The notes beneath the pieces were generated by a model. The model saw only the letters and a list, made by a program, of their open reading frames with translations. It made no database searches and was not told the DNA's origin. A stretch of 29,965 nt of DNA from CAZISM01 sp964541895 (GTDB lineage Bacteria; Zhuqueibacterota; Zhuqueibacteria; Residuimicrobiales; Residuimicrobiaceae): positions 1 to 29,965 of the forward strand of contig CAZISM010000067.1 in NCBI GenBank assembly GCA_964541895.1, given 5' to 3'. The translations under genes and the position numbers were made by a program. Below, in pieces: positions 21,682 to 29,965 of the stretch; within the stretch, counting starts at the first letter, position 1, and every line of letters starts with the position of its first letter.

Positions 21682-24600
21682 CTAGCGGCGGGACAGCGTG
21701 CTGATCTTTGCGCGAGCCCGTTGCACCTCGGGCACGGCAGCGTCCGCCTTGGACCAGAGGGACAACAATTTCCGGTAATGGATTCTGGCCTGTTGCGGCC
21801 GGCCCTGGTGTTCGGCCGCCTGCGCCAGCAGCGCGATCGTTTTCGGGTAGAAGGCGGCGCGCAGGCCGAATTGATTTTGATAACTGTTCTGCAGCAGCCG
21901 TGCAAAGCGTTCCGTATCCGCCCAATGCCCCGCCAGCGCGGCGCTCTCCGCCAGATGGTAATAGACGGCTACCGGCAACGGCTTGACCTCATAGTGGTTG
22001 GGATGACGGGGATGCAACAGGCTGTCGACCGCGGTGGCCAATAGATCGTGATGCGACCAGGCTGTGGTGAGGGTCTGGCGGACGGAGACCAATCTCCAGA
22101 AAGGCAGATGTGTTGACAGAATGTTTTCAGCCCGTGCGGGTTCATTTCGCAGCAGCCAGTAGTAATAGTACGGTTCCCAGAACTCTGGCGAACTGATGGA
22201 AGGGATGAGTTCTTCCAGACGGCTGTCGTCTGTCGCGGCGTCGGCATGGGGCTCCTGACAGAGCTGGAGCAGGCGCTGCATAACCAGATAGCGCCCCTCA
22301 TGGGCAAGGAGATGGTTGCTCGAACACCAGTCGGCCATCTCCCGCAGCAGCCGGTTCGCCCGTTGAAAGTGACCCTGATAGATATAGGTGTAGAGCAGCT
22401 GTTCCAGCGTCAGCAGGTGGAAGGAGGACAGTCTGGCCGGCGTGCACCAGCGCAACAGCAGCTTTTCCGAGTCGTCATAGCGCTCCTCATAGAGCAGGAG
22501 GTCGGAATGGTTGATGGCAAGCGGGTGTTGCTGCTCCTTATATTTTTTGCGCCAGGCCTGGTAGAGCGAATCGCTGGTAGTGCGATGGCCGGCCGCGGCC
22601 AGCATGCTGCTGATCCATTCGAACCAGAGGCGGTTATAGCCGGCATCGCCAAAGCGGCGCACCGAGTCCAGCAGCAGCGTGGTATCGCCCTGCGCCAGGG
22701 CGGTTCTGGCCATCCCCATCAAGCCGTCCGGCGAGCGGGCGTCGCGATGCAGCTCTTCCAGAAAGATGGTGCGCGCGGCCGGCAGATCGTTGTTGTGAAA
22801 TTTTTGCCATCCCTGGAGCCGCAGGCCGGCATTGGGGTTATGCAAGGCGTACTGGGCGTGCATTTTTTCCGCCAGGTCATGGCGGTGGATGAGTCTGTAG
22901 CAATCGATGATTCGAGAATAGGGCATTTCGTAGGCCGGATCTTTGGCCAGCAGTTTTTCCAGGATACGGATGGTGTCCTGATAGTGGCCGAGGTCGAACG
23001 ACCAGCCGGCGATCAGGTACTGGACGTCGCGGTCGTCCTGATACTGTTTGGTCACCGTTTGCAGCAGTTCGAGTCCTTCGCGCGGGCCGCGTTCGATGGC
23101 AGCCATATTGGCTTTCAGCAGAAGCCTCTGACGGTCGGTCAGATTAAAACCGGCGGCGCGGCGAAAGAGCGCATGCGCTGAAACGGGATCGCCGTCCAGC
23201 CACAGGGCGATATTGGCCAGCTGATAATAGGCCTGGCCGAAGGTCGAGTCCAACCTGACAGCCTGCAGGAAATTGCTGCGCGCCTGCACCAGCTGCACTT
23301 TTTTCAGTTCCAGTTCGCCAAAGTGATAATACTGATAGGCCTCCAGATTGGGCGACGTGGCCTGGCCGACGTTGGAGGGATTTTTTTTGACATCCCATCG
23401 GTTTTCCCGGGCTATGAGCCGGATGGAATCGGCGATGGTATCCACGGCCACATAGATGCTGTCGCGCGAAGGGATGAGGCGTTTGAACGTCCATGCCGAG
23501 TCTGTTTCCATGCTGCGCAGGCAGCATTGCAGCCGAATGGCGGCTCCCGAGGGCGCCACCGAGGGCAGGAGCAGCAAAGAGGCTTCGTTTTCCCGGCAGA
23601 CGGCGCGGCCGATCTTTTCGTCGAACGCGCCGGCTTCGAGCTTGCGCCGGTTCAGATAATCCTGCACCTCGGCGGGCGGAACCACAGCGAGGTTCCTGGA
23701 TTTTTCCAGCGTCGAGCTCAAGAGTCCGGCGATGGTATTCAGCTGCGGATCCGAGGTTCGGTTTTGTACCAGGCCGACCACCAGCGTAATTTTCTGGCGG
23801 TTATAATCCGTCAGCAGCCAATAATCTTTCAGACCTATGGCCAGCAGCGTCAGAACCAAAATGACCAGACCAACGCCGGCAGCGAGAACCTGCCAGGGGA
23901 GCAGCCGCACCGGTTGCCGGGGTTTGCCGGCGGCTTGCAGCGCTTCTGCCAACGCCGGCATGGAAGGCCAGCGCTCCTGAATATTTTTCGCCAGGCAGCG
24001 ATGGATGATATGGCTCAGAGCCGGTGACACGCCCGGGGCAAGGTTTTCTACCGGCTCCGGGTTGGCATTGACGATGTTGTACATGAGGGCAAAATCGATG
24101 GACCCTGCAAACGGCTCCCGGCCGCTGACCATCTGGTAGAGGATGACGCCCAGGGACCAGATATCACTGCGGGGATCGGGCGTGGATTCGCCAAGCTCCT
24201 CAGGCGCCATATAGGCGATGGTGCCAAAGCCGGAGTGCGATTTTTGGCCGCCGCCATGGCCGACCAGCTTGACGATCCCGAAATCCAGTATCTTTACCAC
24301 GCCCTCTTCGGTGATAAAAATGTTGTCCGGCTTGATGTCGCGATGGACGATGCCCTTGCTGTGCGCCTTGGCCAATCCCTGCGCGATTTGCAGCGCTATG
24401 TTCAGGATTTCGCTTTCGCCGAGACCGGAGGCAAAGACCTTTTCTCCGGCGACGCCGGCGCGGGTCGGCGCCGCCTTTTCCCCGGCAGCAGAAGCGGCTT
24501 GCAGGCGCTGCTGCGCCGCCTCCAGGTGCTCCCGCAGAGTGCGGCCGGTGTAGCGGGCCATGGCGATGTACATCTGGCCGCGGCCGGTCTCATTGACTTC

Positions 24601-24819
24601 ATAAATGGTGCAGATATTGGGGTGGTCGAATGCGGAGGCTGCACGCGCTTCCTGTATGAACAACGCTTTGGCGTCTGCGTCTCTGGTCAGGGAGAGGGGT
24701 AAAAATTTCAAGACAACGGTTCGTTGCAGATGCAAATCTTTTGCTATATACAACTCCCCCATGCCGCCTTTGCCGAGTTGTTCTACTATGCTATAATGCG
24801 AAACCGTTTCGCCGATCAT
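21682..24819 (-). CDS. Membrane-anchored Ser/Thr protein kinase with TPR-rich C-terminal region
   Basis: The 1045-residue product has a Hanks-type kinase domain (about 8-295): Gly loop LGKGGMGELY, Lys38 in VVLKFLP, catalytic HRDIKPDN with Asp161, DFG at 179-181 and the APE motif in MAPEELG. Residues about 100-135, between the hinge and the catalytic loop, hold an Ala-rich insertion (QAASAAGEKAAPTRAGVAGEK) not usual in this family. One transmembrane helix lies near 308-330. The remaining 700 residues are extracytoplasmic and rich in TPR-like helical repeats (for example ARSNFLQAVRLDSTFGQAYY). It probably senses an envelope or protein signal and phosphorylates cytosolic targets. The downstream GAF/sigma-54 activator, 52 bases away, is a candidate target. 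The start at 24819 has only a weak ribosome-binding site. Confidence 0.93.
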   Translation of the reverse strand: MIGETVSHYSIVEQLGKGGMGELYIAKDLHLQRTVVLKFLPLSLTRDADAKALFIQEARAASAFDHPNICTIYEVNETGRGQMYIAMARYTGRTLREHLEAAQQRLQAASAAGEKAAPTRAGVAGEKVFASGLGESEILNIALQIAQGLAKAHSKGIVHRDIKPDNIFITEEGVVKILDFGIVKLVGHGGGQKSHSGFGTIAYMAPEELGESTPDPRSDIWSLGVILYQMVSGREPFAGSIDFALMYNIVNANPEPVENLAPGVSPALSHIIHRCLAKNIQERWPSMPALAEALQAAGKPRQPVRLLPWQVLAAGVGLVILVLTLLAIGLKDYWLLTDYNRQKITLVVGLVQNRTSDPQLNTIAGLLSSTLEKSRNLAVVPPAEVQDYLNRRKLEAGAFDEKIGRAVCRENEASLLLLPSVAPSGAAIRLQCCLRSMETDSAWTFKRLIPSRDSIYVAVDTIADSIRLIARENRWDVKKNPSNVGQATSPNLEAYQYYHFGELELKKVQLVQARSNFLQAVRLDSTFGQAYYQLANIALWLDGDPVSAHALFRRAAGFNLTDRQRLLLKANMAAIERGPREGLELLQTVTKQYQDDRDVQYLIAGWSFDLGHYQDTIRILEKLLAKDPAYEMPYSRIIDCYRLIHRHDLAEKMHAQYALHNPNAGLRLQGWQKFHNNDLPAARTIFLEELHRDARSPDGLMGMARTALAQGDTTLLLDSVRRFGDAGYNRLWFEWISSMLAAAGHRTTSDSLYQAWRKKYKEQQHPLAINHSDLLLYEERYDDSEKLLLRWCTPARLSSFHLLTLEQLLYTYIYQGHFQRANRLLREMADWCSSNHLLAHEGRYLVMQRLLQLCQEPHADAATDDSRLEELIPSISSPEFWEPYYYYWLLRNEPARAENILSTHLPFWRLVSVRQTLTTAWSHHDLLATAVDSLLHPRHPNHYEVKPLPVAVYYHLAESAALAGHWADTERFARLLQNSYQNQFGLRAAFYPKTIALLAQAAEHQGRPQQARIHYRKLLSLWSKADAAVPEVQRARAKISTLSRR

Positions 24820-24885
24820 GGGGGCTTACCTTGGCTGACTGTGACGACGCTGAATGATTAAGGCCACCCCTCCGCTCCGCCCATG

Positions 24886-25662
24886 TTATTTGGACAGCTG
24901 TTGAATTTCGACTTTGCGAAATTCAACAGGATGACTTTCCGCCTGCAGCGAGATATATCCTTCCGCAATTCCTTTTTCCCCATTATGGATCAGCTTTTTG
25001 CCGTCGGCGTCGTTTTCATCCCATTGCGGCCCTTCGTACTGCAATACCAGTTCGCCGTTGATAAAGTGGCGGATGATGCCGTTGCCGTGCACTTCAAATT
25101 CCGCCGTGACCCATTGATCGCCGTGAAAGGTTTTGGAGGTTGAGTTGTTGCAGTGGCGTGTGATCAGCTGCCCGGCCATGACAATGTTGGTGCCGGGCGT
25201 ACAGACGTTGCCGGTCGAGCGCTCGTCACGGCCGTTGCCGCCGAGCAGCTGCGCCTCGATGCAAGCCGGGAAGCTCTGCTCTTTTGTCATCGTGGAGGGA
25301 TCCTGGCAATGGAGCATCACGCCGCTGTTGCGAAACGCCCAGGCCGGTCCGCCGGCCACCTGCTCGCCGGTAAAGCGGTATTCCACGCGAATACGATAGT
25401 GGGAGAATTTATCTTTATAAAACAGATGACCGAATTCGCCGGCAAAGGTGCCATACTGGTCGTACGACACTTTGAGGAGGCCCTCCTCGACGCGAAAGGT
25501 ATTTTTATAATTGACGCCGAGATCGGAACCGGCGAATTTGGGCGTCCAGCCGTCCAGGTTTTTGCCGTTAAACAGGGAAATCCATTTGCCCTCCTCGCGG
25601 GAACAGGCCGCCAAGGCCAGGACCAGCACGAGCAGTAAAATCGTTAGACGAACTCTGTACAT
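24886..25662 (-). CDS. DUF1080 family lipoprotein (3-keto-disaccharide hydrolase-like)
   Basis: The 258-residue product begins with a signal sequence ending in the lipobox LAAC (Cys20), so it should be anchored to a membrane by lipid. The remainder is a DUF1080 domain: WISLFNGKNLDGWTPKF near 27-43, GHLFYKDKFSHYRIRVEYRF, NSGVMLHCQDP, and the ending GYISLQAESHPVEFRKVEIQQL. These residues shape a concanavalin-like beta sandwich. The family includes hydrolases acting on 3-keto-glycosides, but many members have no tested activity. The start at 25662 is favoured because GGAG lies close upstream; the frame reaches 25680. An 11-bp inverted repeat at 24900-24927 lies inside its coding end. Confidence 0.88.
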   Translation of the reverse strand: MYRVRLTILLLVLVLALAACSREEGKWISLFNGKNLDGWTPKFAGSDLGVNYKNTFRVEEGLLKVSYDQYGTFAGEFGHLFYKDKFSHYRIRVEYRFTGEQVAGGPAWAFRNSGVMLHCQDPSTMTKEQSFPACIEAQLLGGNGRDERSTGNVCTPGTNIVMAGQLITRHCNNSTSKTFHGDQWVTAEFEVHGNGIIRHFINGELVLQYEGPQWDENDADGKKLIHNGEKGIAEGYISLQAESHPVEFRKVEIQQLSK

Positions 25663-25819
25663 AACCTGATCCTCCATCATATCTTGATCTTACAAAAAAT
25701 AGGTCTGTTTTGCAAGAACAAAAAGGGCTGCTGGCGAAATGGGGATGCCGGCGGGATGCGGTACGGCGCTGATGAACGTCCCGGGATCTGCCTGCGCACG
25801 ATCGGCCGTCAACAGCCGT

Positions 25820-27385
25820 TCACACCGTTTCCTCCAGGCCGCGTTTGATGCGTTCCATTCTTCCCATGGGCACACGGACGTCGCCGTGCCAATCGGCCGG
25901 TTCGGCCGCGGATGGCACCACGAACGGCGGTTGTTGCCGGCGTTTGTTGGTGAGAATGTAGAGCAGGAAATGCAATCCAGCCTTCAGAGAACGCCAGCCT
26001 TCCTGCGGATGCCGAAGCGCCTGCCACAGTTTGTAAGCGACGTAGCGCGGCCGGAAATGAAAGCGTTTGAACGCTTTTTCACAAAACGCTTCCAGCTCCT
26101 GCGGGGTCAGGCCGGGCAGATTCAGCACACAGCGGTGGCCGCCGTCGTCGGTCAGCCATTGGCGAAAATCGGCGGTGGCGAGAAATCCCATCTGCTCATA
26201 GTAGGCATAGGCGCCGGTGCCGGGATAGGGCATCACCGGATAGAACTGGGCGCTGTCGGGTTTGATGCGAAAGGCCAGCTGAACGGTTTTTTCCATGGTG
26301 GTGCGGGTTTCGCCGGGAAATCCCACCATGAAACAGCCGTGCACCAGCAAGCCGAGTTTATGCGCGTCCTCGACAAAACGGGATTGGATGTCGGTGTTCT
26401 GGCCTTTGCGCATGTTGCGCAGGATGCGGTTGTCGCCGGATTCAAAACCGACCGCGCAGTTGCGCAGGCCGGCCGCCCGCAAGGCCTGCAGCGTTGTAAA
26501 ATCGACCGTGGTGCGCAGGTTGGCGAAAAAGGGCAGGCGCACGCCCTTTTCCTGCGCCAGCTCGGCAAAGCGGCGGGCAAAGGTGCGATCTGCGCCAAAG
26601 TTGTCGTCTTCAAAGGTGATCTCTTTGACCTCGGGCATGTGCTCCTGCACCCAGAGGATTTCGCCGACCAGATGTTCGGGGCTGCGATGGCGGTAATGAT
26701 GGCCATGAATCACCTGCGGATAGACGCAATAAAAGCACATGGCATTGCAGCCACGGCCGCCGATGAGCATGACCATGGGATGATAGGAAAGATTGAAATA
26801 GTACTGTTCGGTTTTTAAAAATCGTTTATAGATGGGCGCGATCCACGGCAGCTCATCCAGATTCTGCAGCAGCGGACGAAGGGGGGTGCGAAAGCAGCGG
26901 TCTTGCCGGCGCAGGGCCAAGCCGGCCACCAGCGCCGCATCGCCGTCCTGGCTCAGGGTATCGGCGAGTTCGGCCACCGTGACATCGTATTCACCGAGGG
27001 CGATGAAATCTATGGCCGGGTAGCGTTGCAGCGTTTCCCGCCACATGGCGGTGACGTGAGTGCCCACCATGCAGAGGACGACACCGGCCAGACCGCTTTT
27101 GAGGCGGCCGGCCAGTTCGCAATCGGCTTGCCAGCTGGCGGTGACGCTCTCCATGACCAGCAGGTCCGGCTTGAAGCCGGCGACCATGACCTGCAGCTCT
27201 GCTTCGGACACGCCGGCGGCCGGCGCATCGATCAGAAAAATATCATGGCCATGTTGCTCGGCCAGAGCGGCGCTGTGCGCCAGCCAGTAAGGATAATACA
27301 TGGTGCCGGATTTGATCACACCGGGACTGCGTTGACTGCGGCTGAATCGCCCCAGAAACGGCGGATTGATGAAACAGATGCGCAT
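25820..27385 (-). CDS. B12-binding domain radical SAM protein
   Basis: The 521-residue product has an N-terminal cobalamin-binding Rossmann-like domain (about 1-145: MRICFINPPFLGRF, YYPYWLAHSAALAEQHGHDI) and a radical SAM barrel with the cluster motif GCNAMCFYC (Cys213, Cys217, Cys220). EDDNFGADR, FESGDNRILRNMRKGQ and MVGFPGETRTTMEK are typical of this class. Members carry out methylations, ring closures or C-C bond chemistry on lipids, pigments and natural products; the substrate here is unknown. It starts 9 bases after a SPASM-type radical SAM gene, so the two form an operon. No Cys or Asp in the cobalamin His motif is expected, since class B enzymes bind B12 base-off without it. Confidence 0.92.
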   Translation of the reverse strand: MRICFINPPFLGRFSRSQRSPGVIKSGTMYYPYWLAHSAALAEQHGHDIFLIDAPAAGVSEAELQVMVAGFKPDLLVMESVTASWQADCELAGRLKSGLAGVVLCMVGTHVTAMWRETLQRYPAIDFIALGEYDVTVAELADTLSQDGDAALVAGLALRRQDRCFRTPLRPLLQNLDELPWIAPIYKRFLKTEQYYFNLSYHPMVMLIGGRGCNAMCFYCVYPQVIHGHHYRHRSPEHLVGEILWVQEHMPEVKEITFEDDNFGADRTFARRFAELAQEKGVRLPFFANLRTTVDFTTLQALRAAGLRNCAVGFESGDNRILRNMRKGQNTDIQSRFVEDAHKLGLLVHGCFMVGFPGETRTTMEKTVQLAFRIKPDSAQFYPVMPYPGTGAYAYYEQMGFLATADFRQWLTDDGGHRCVLNLPGLTPQELEAFCEKAFKRFHFRPRYVAYKLWQALRHPQEGWRSLKAGLHFLLYILTNKRRQQPPFVVPSAAEPADWHGDVRVPMGRMERIKRGLEETV

Positions 27386-27394
27386 AAACGTCCT

Positions 27395-28594
27395 TTACAG
27401 AATTCCGACGTTGGAAAGAAACAGGTCGCAACAGCGGTAGCAGATCGGAAACAGTTTGCGTTGTTTCAGCTCCTGGCGCCAGCGCACATACGGGGCTCCG
27501 TTCCAGATATCCATAAAGCTGCTTTCGAGCAGGTTGCCGGCGATGAAATCCGGAAAATCCGGACAGGGGGTGACATCGCCGTTGGGCAGCACATAGGATT
27601 TGAGCCACACCGAGTAGCAGCGATCGGAAGAAAAGGTGTTGCGGATATCGGTGTAATACGATTCGACCTGATCGGGTTTGATCAGCGGCGACATGGTGAT
27701 CAGAAATTCTTCCTGGTTGTTCCGCAGCCTGGTCAATTCGCTGCGAATGCCGTCGAATTGCCGGCGTTTCTCCGGATCCATGATCACGTCGGTTTCGAAC
27801 GGCCGCCACGAGGTCGCTTCGATGTCAAAGAGCTGTTTCATCAGCCGCTGATGCGCCTCGCCCGTTTCGCGGGTGGTGAACCAGGTCCAGTTAAAGTTGA
27901 GACTGTCGGCGCTGAACCCTTTGGCGATTTCGCTGAGGCTGTAAATGTGTGCAAAATTTTCCGGACTGATGGTGCCGCGGATGCGGATCACCGGTTTGCG
28001 GACCTTTTGCCTGGCTTTTTCCTCCTGCAGCGCTCTGATGCCGGCCTCGACCAGTTTGAAAGTGCCGGCAAGGCCGCGCACCTGATCGTGGACCTGCGCC
28101 GGGCCGTCAATGGAGATGATGATATCGTCGAGACCGGATTCGACGATCTGGCGGCTGTATTTTTTGCTGTACATGCCGTTGCTGTTGATCTGGCAGACCA
28201 TTCCGTTTTTCCCGGCATGCCGGATCAGGGTAAAGATATCCGGGTATAAAAAGGGCTCACCGCCCCATAGATAGATGTTGGGTCGGAAGGCGCTTACTTC
28301 GTCCAGCAGGCGCAGATAGCGCTCGATGGCTACGGTTTGCCGGAAAAAAGCTTCCGGCGCGTATTTAATGCTGCCGGCGGGATTTCCTTCGCGGGGCTGG
28401 CCGCACATCTTGCAGCGCAAATTGCAGGCATTGGTGAGTTTGATGCACAGCGTCGCCGGCGGCCGGGCACGACCGTTGAGAAGGTGATAATCCCATTTGG
28501 CGGTAACGCCGTTTCGCCAGGTGACGGCGATCTTGGCGGCGGCCAGACGTGGATTTTTCAGCGAGAGTTTGGCGACCTTGAAAAGCTTGTTCAT
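27395..28594 (-). CDS. Radical SAM protein with SPASM-type C-terminal domain
   Basis: The 399-residue product has the motif CNLRCKMC (Cys57, Cys61, Cys64) for the SAM-binding 4Fe-4S cluster, then WGGEPFLYP and INSNGMYSKKYS as in other radical SAM enzymes. The C-terminal region has a SPASM-like Cys set (CYSVWLKSYVLPNGDVTPC and later CYRCC), with DIWNG, as in enzymes that carry auxiliary clusters. SPASM enzymes modify peptides, sugars or lipids. The start at 28594 is preferred because AAGGA precedes it; the frame extends to 28639 without such a site. It is first in a two-gene operon with a B12-binding radical SAM gene. No precursor-peptide gene was found next to it. Confidence 0.92.
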   Translation of the reverse strand: MNKLFKVAKLSLKNPRLAAAKIAVTWRNGVTAKWDYHLLNGRARPPATLCIKLTNACNLRCKMCGQPREGNPAGSIKYAPEAFFRQTVAIERYLRLLDEVSAFRPNIYLWGGEPFLYPDIFTLIRHAGKNGMVCQINSNGMYSKKYSRQIVESGLDDIIISIDGPAQVHDQVRGLAGTFKLVEAGIRALQEEKARQKVRKPVIRIRGTISPENFAHIYSLSEIAKGFSADSLNFNWTWFTTRETGEAHQRLMKQLFDIEATSWRPFETDVIMDPEKRRQFDGIRSELTRLRNNQEEFLITMSPLIKPDQVESYYTDIRNTFSSDRCYSVWLKSYVLPNGDVTPCPDFPDFIAGNLLESSFMDIWNGAPYVRWRQELKQRKLFPICYRCCDLFLSNVGIL

Positions 28595-28926
28595 AGTGAT
28601 CCTTGTGCTGACCAAAATACAGGATACCATTTTACTCAATTATCCCATGCCATGCAACTGTTTAATGAGAAGGGAGTGGGATGAAAGGACAATGCCGGCG
28701 GCTGCAACATTTTAATGTTTTAGGGACGGAGCCGGGCTGGTTTTCCTTTTGCTTACGTAAAAACCATAGGCAGCGGTAATGGTGTAAAGAAAACTGGCAT
28801 AAAGCAAATAAAAAATGTAAATTTAATAATTCAAAAAATGTCGGACATCTTTGATGTCCGATATTTGGTTCTGGTTTGTTTTGTGCCGGCTTGTCCGGAT
28901 TAGGTTTTTAAATTATTTGGGATGTA
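28595..28926. other. Divergent intergenic region between the radical SAM operon and rlmN
   Basis: The 332 bases are mostly AT-rich and show no gene. A strong hairpin is at 28836-28866. Convincing consensus promoters for the two divergent genes were not found, though AT-rich runs at 28790-28835 could hold one. Confidence 0.6.
28836..28866. terminator. Long hairpin in the rlmN leader; terminator-like on the minus strand
   Basis: AAATGTCGGACATC (28836-28849), loop TTT and GATGTCCGATATTT (28853-28866) pair over 14 positions with one G-T wobble. On the minus strand the stem runs into TTTTTTGA, which is terminator-like. It sits 61 bases before rlmN and would end any minus-strand transcript coming out of rlmN, or fold in the rlmN leader. 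Confidence 0.5.
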
Positions 28927-29965
28927 ATGGAAAATTCAGCAAAACAATCTCTGTTGGGTATGTCCGCTGATGAGCTGCAGGTTTTTGTGCAGTCGCTGGG
29001 GGAAAAGGCTTTTCGCGGCCGGCAATTGTATCATTGGCTCTATGCCAAACGGGCCAATTCGTTTGCTGAAATGAGCGATCTGGCCAAGTCGTTCCGGCTC
29101 AAGCTGGAACACGCTGGTCAGCCGGGATCGCTGCAGCTGGTCAGCCGACAGCTGGCGGGCAACAAAACGGCGAAATATCTCTTTCGCCTGGCTGACGGCG
29201 CCATGATCGAATCGGTCTATATTCCGGAGGCGGGCCGGCGCACGATCTGCATTTCATCACAAGTGGGCTGTGGTTTCAAATGCGCCTTTTGCGCCACCGG
29301 CACCATGGGATTGCGTCGCCAGCTCAGCGCGGGTGAAATCGTCGAACAGGTGATTGCGGTTGAACGGGACACCAAAACCCTGCTGACCAACGTGGTCTTT
29401 ATGGGCATGGGCGAACCGTTTCATAACTATGACCACGTTATCAAAGCCTGCCGGCTTCTCAACGATGCTGACGGGCTCGCCATGGCCGGCCGGCACATCG
29501 TCCTCTCCACGGTCGGTCTGGTGCCGGCCATCTATCGCTATGCGGACGAAGGTCATCCGTACCGGCTGGCGATTTCGCTGCATTCGGCGGTGGAGGAAAA
29601 ACGACGCCGCTTGTTGCCGGTCGCCAAGTTGCATTCGTTGCCCGACCTGATGGCGGCGGTGCGCTATTACAGCAAAAAGGCCCGCCAGCGTCTGACCTTT
29701 GAATATGTGCTGCTGGCCGGCGTCAATGATGATGAGAGCGATGCGCGCGCGCTGCGCGCCCTGCTGCACGGCATTCCCTGCAAAGTCAACTTGATTCCCT
29801 ATAACGCTGCCATTTCATCCTTTCATGCGCCGTCACCGGCCCGTGTCGACCAGTTTGCCGGCTGGTTGCTGCCGTTGAAAGCGCCGGTCTCGGTCCGTTG
29901 GAGCAAGGGAGCGGATATTCAGGCGGCCTGCGGCCAACTGGTCGTGGAGGCCGAACAACACCCTG
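28927..29965 (+). CDS. rlmN: Dual-specificity 23S rRNA/tRNA methyltransferase RlmN, 3' partial
   Basis: RlmN is a radical SAM enzyme that methylates C2 of adenosine 2503 in 23S rRNA and A37 in several tRNAs. The start is ATG 28927 with GGGA a few bases upstream. The frame is open to the window end (346 codons seen), so the stop is missing; family proteins are about 350 residues, so only a few codons are lost. The cluster motif CGFKCAFC (Cys115, Cys119, Cys122) follows RTICISSQVG, and the second catalytic Cys is Cys335 in DIQAACGQL. MGMGEPFHNYD and AISLHSAVEEKRR are also typical. The second Cys distinguishes RlmN from other radical SAM enzymes. Confidence 0.97.
   Translation, partial: MENSAKQSLLGMSADELQVFVQSLGEKAFRGRQLYHWLYAKRANSFAEMSDLAKSFRLKLEHAGQPGSLQLVSRQLAGNKTAKYLFRLADGAMIESVYIPEAGRRTICISSQVGCGFKCAFCATGTMGLRRQLSAGEIVEQVIAVERDTKTLLTNVVFMGMGEPFHNYDHVIKACRLLNDADGLAMAGRHIVLSTVGLVPAIYRYADEGHPYRLAISLHSAVEEKRRRLLPVAKLHSLPDLMAAVRYYSKKARQRLTFEYVLLAGVNDDESDARALRALLHGIPCKVNLIPYNAAISSFHAPSPARVDQFAGWLLPLKAPVSVRWSKGADIQAACGQLVVEAEQHP

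Noticed and set aside
24900..24927. Perfect 11-bp inverted repeat GTTGAATTTCG/CGAAATTCAAC
   Set aside because: It lies inside the conserved coding end of the DUF1080 gene, where the codons for VEFRKVEIQ explain it, and no T-run follows.
1..29965. CRISPR arrays, tRNA or rRNA genes, transposases, prophage
   Set aside because: No regularly spaced direct repeats, tRNA arm patterns, rRNA motifs or transposase/integrase domains were seen.

Overview
The window is a gene-dense bacterial chromosome segment with GC-rich coding sequence and short, AT-rich promoters. Nearly every base lies in a recognisable gene. Several features suggest an uncultured or little-studied Gram-negative lineage, possibly in or near the FCB superphylum. 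These are a short 285-residue RpoD-type sigma factor without region 1.1, a periplasmic OmpH/Skp-like protein, a diaminopimelate-type MurE, a lipoprotein of the DUF1080 family and a large Ser/Thr kinase with a TPR-rich C-terminal part. The best promoters seen (upstream of murE, an M23 gene, the sigma factor and a small secreted protein) are classical TTGAC(A/T)-N16/17-TAtatT sites, which argues against Bacteroidetes itself. The exact phylum is a guess.

Layout. Positions 1-4632 (+) hold an arginine biosynthesis operon: argJ (5' end outside the window), argC, argB, argD and a GNAT acetyltransferase resembling the short N-acetylglutamate synthases. A strong hairpin separates it from ompH (-). A roughly 400-base divergent gap leads to murE (+), and it carries one copy of a dispersed repeat, an operator-like cluster and a near-perfect promoter. 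A secreted GH13 pullulanase-like enzyme (+) follows. Positions 9698-13822 (-) hold the sigma factor, two tandem paralogous M23 peptidases split by a perfect intrinsic terminator, and a secreted TPR protein. Positions 14001-15627 (+) hold a small secreted FN3-like protein and a MinD/FlhG-type ATPase. The ATPase P-loop lies upstream of any ATG/GTG/TTG in frame, so it seems to start at AUC. Positions 15636-19218 (-) form an operon of MoxR ATPase, DUF58 protein and an NtrY-like histidine kinase.

Positions 19219-20108 are a long, apparently non-coding stretch. It contains a second copy of the dispersed repeat and three clear inverted repeats. Then, on the minus strand, come a Ser/Thr kinase-TPR protein with a GAF/sigma-54 activator, a DUF1080 lipoprotein, and a two-gene operon of radical SAM enzymes (SPASM type and B12-binding type). 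The window ends in rlmN (+), cut off a few codons before its expected stop.

The most novel-looking signals are the AUC start of the MinD-like gene, the two related intergenic elements near 5541-5690 and 19387-19490, and the structured non-coding interval that holds the second of them. No CRISPR array, tRNA, rRNA or transposase was seen.
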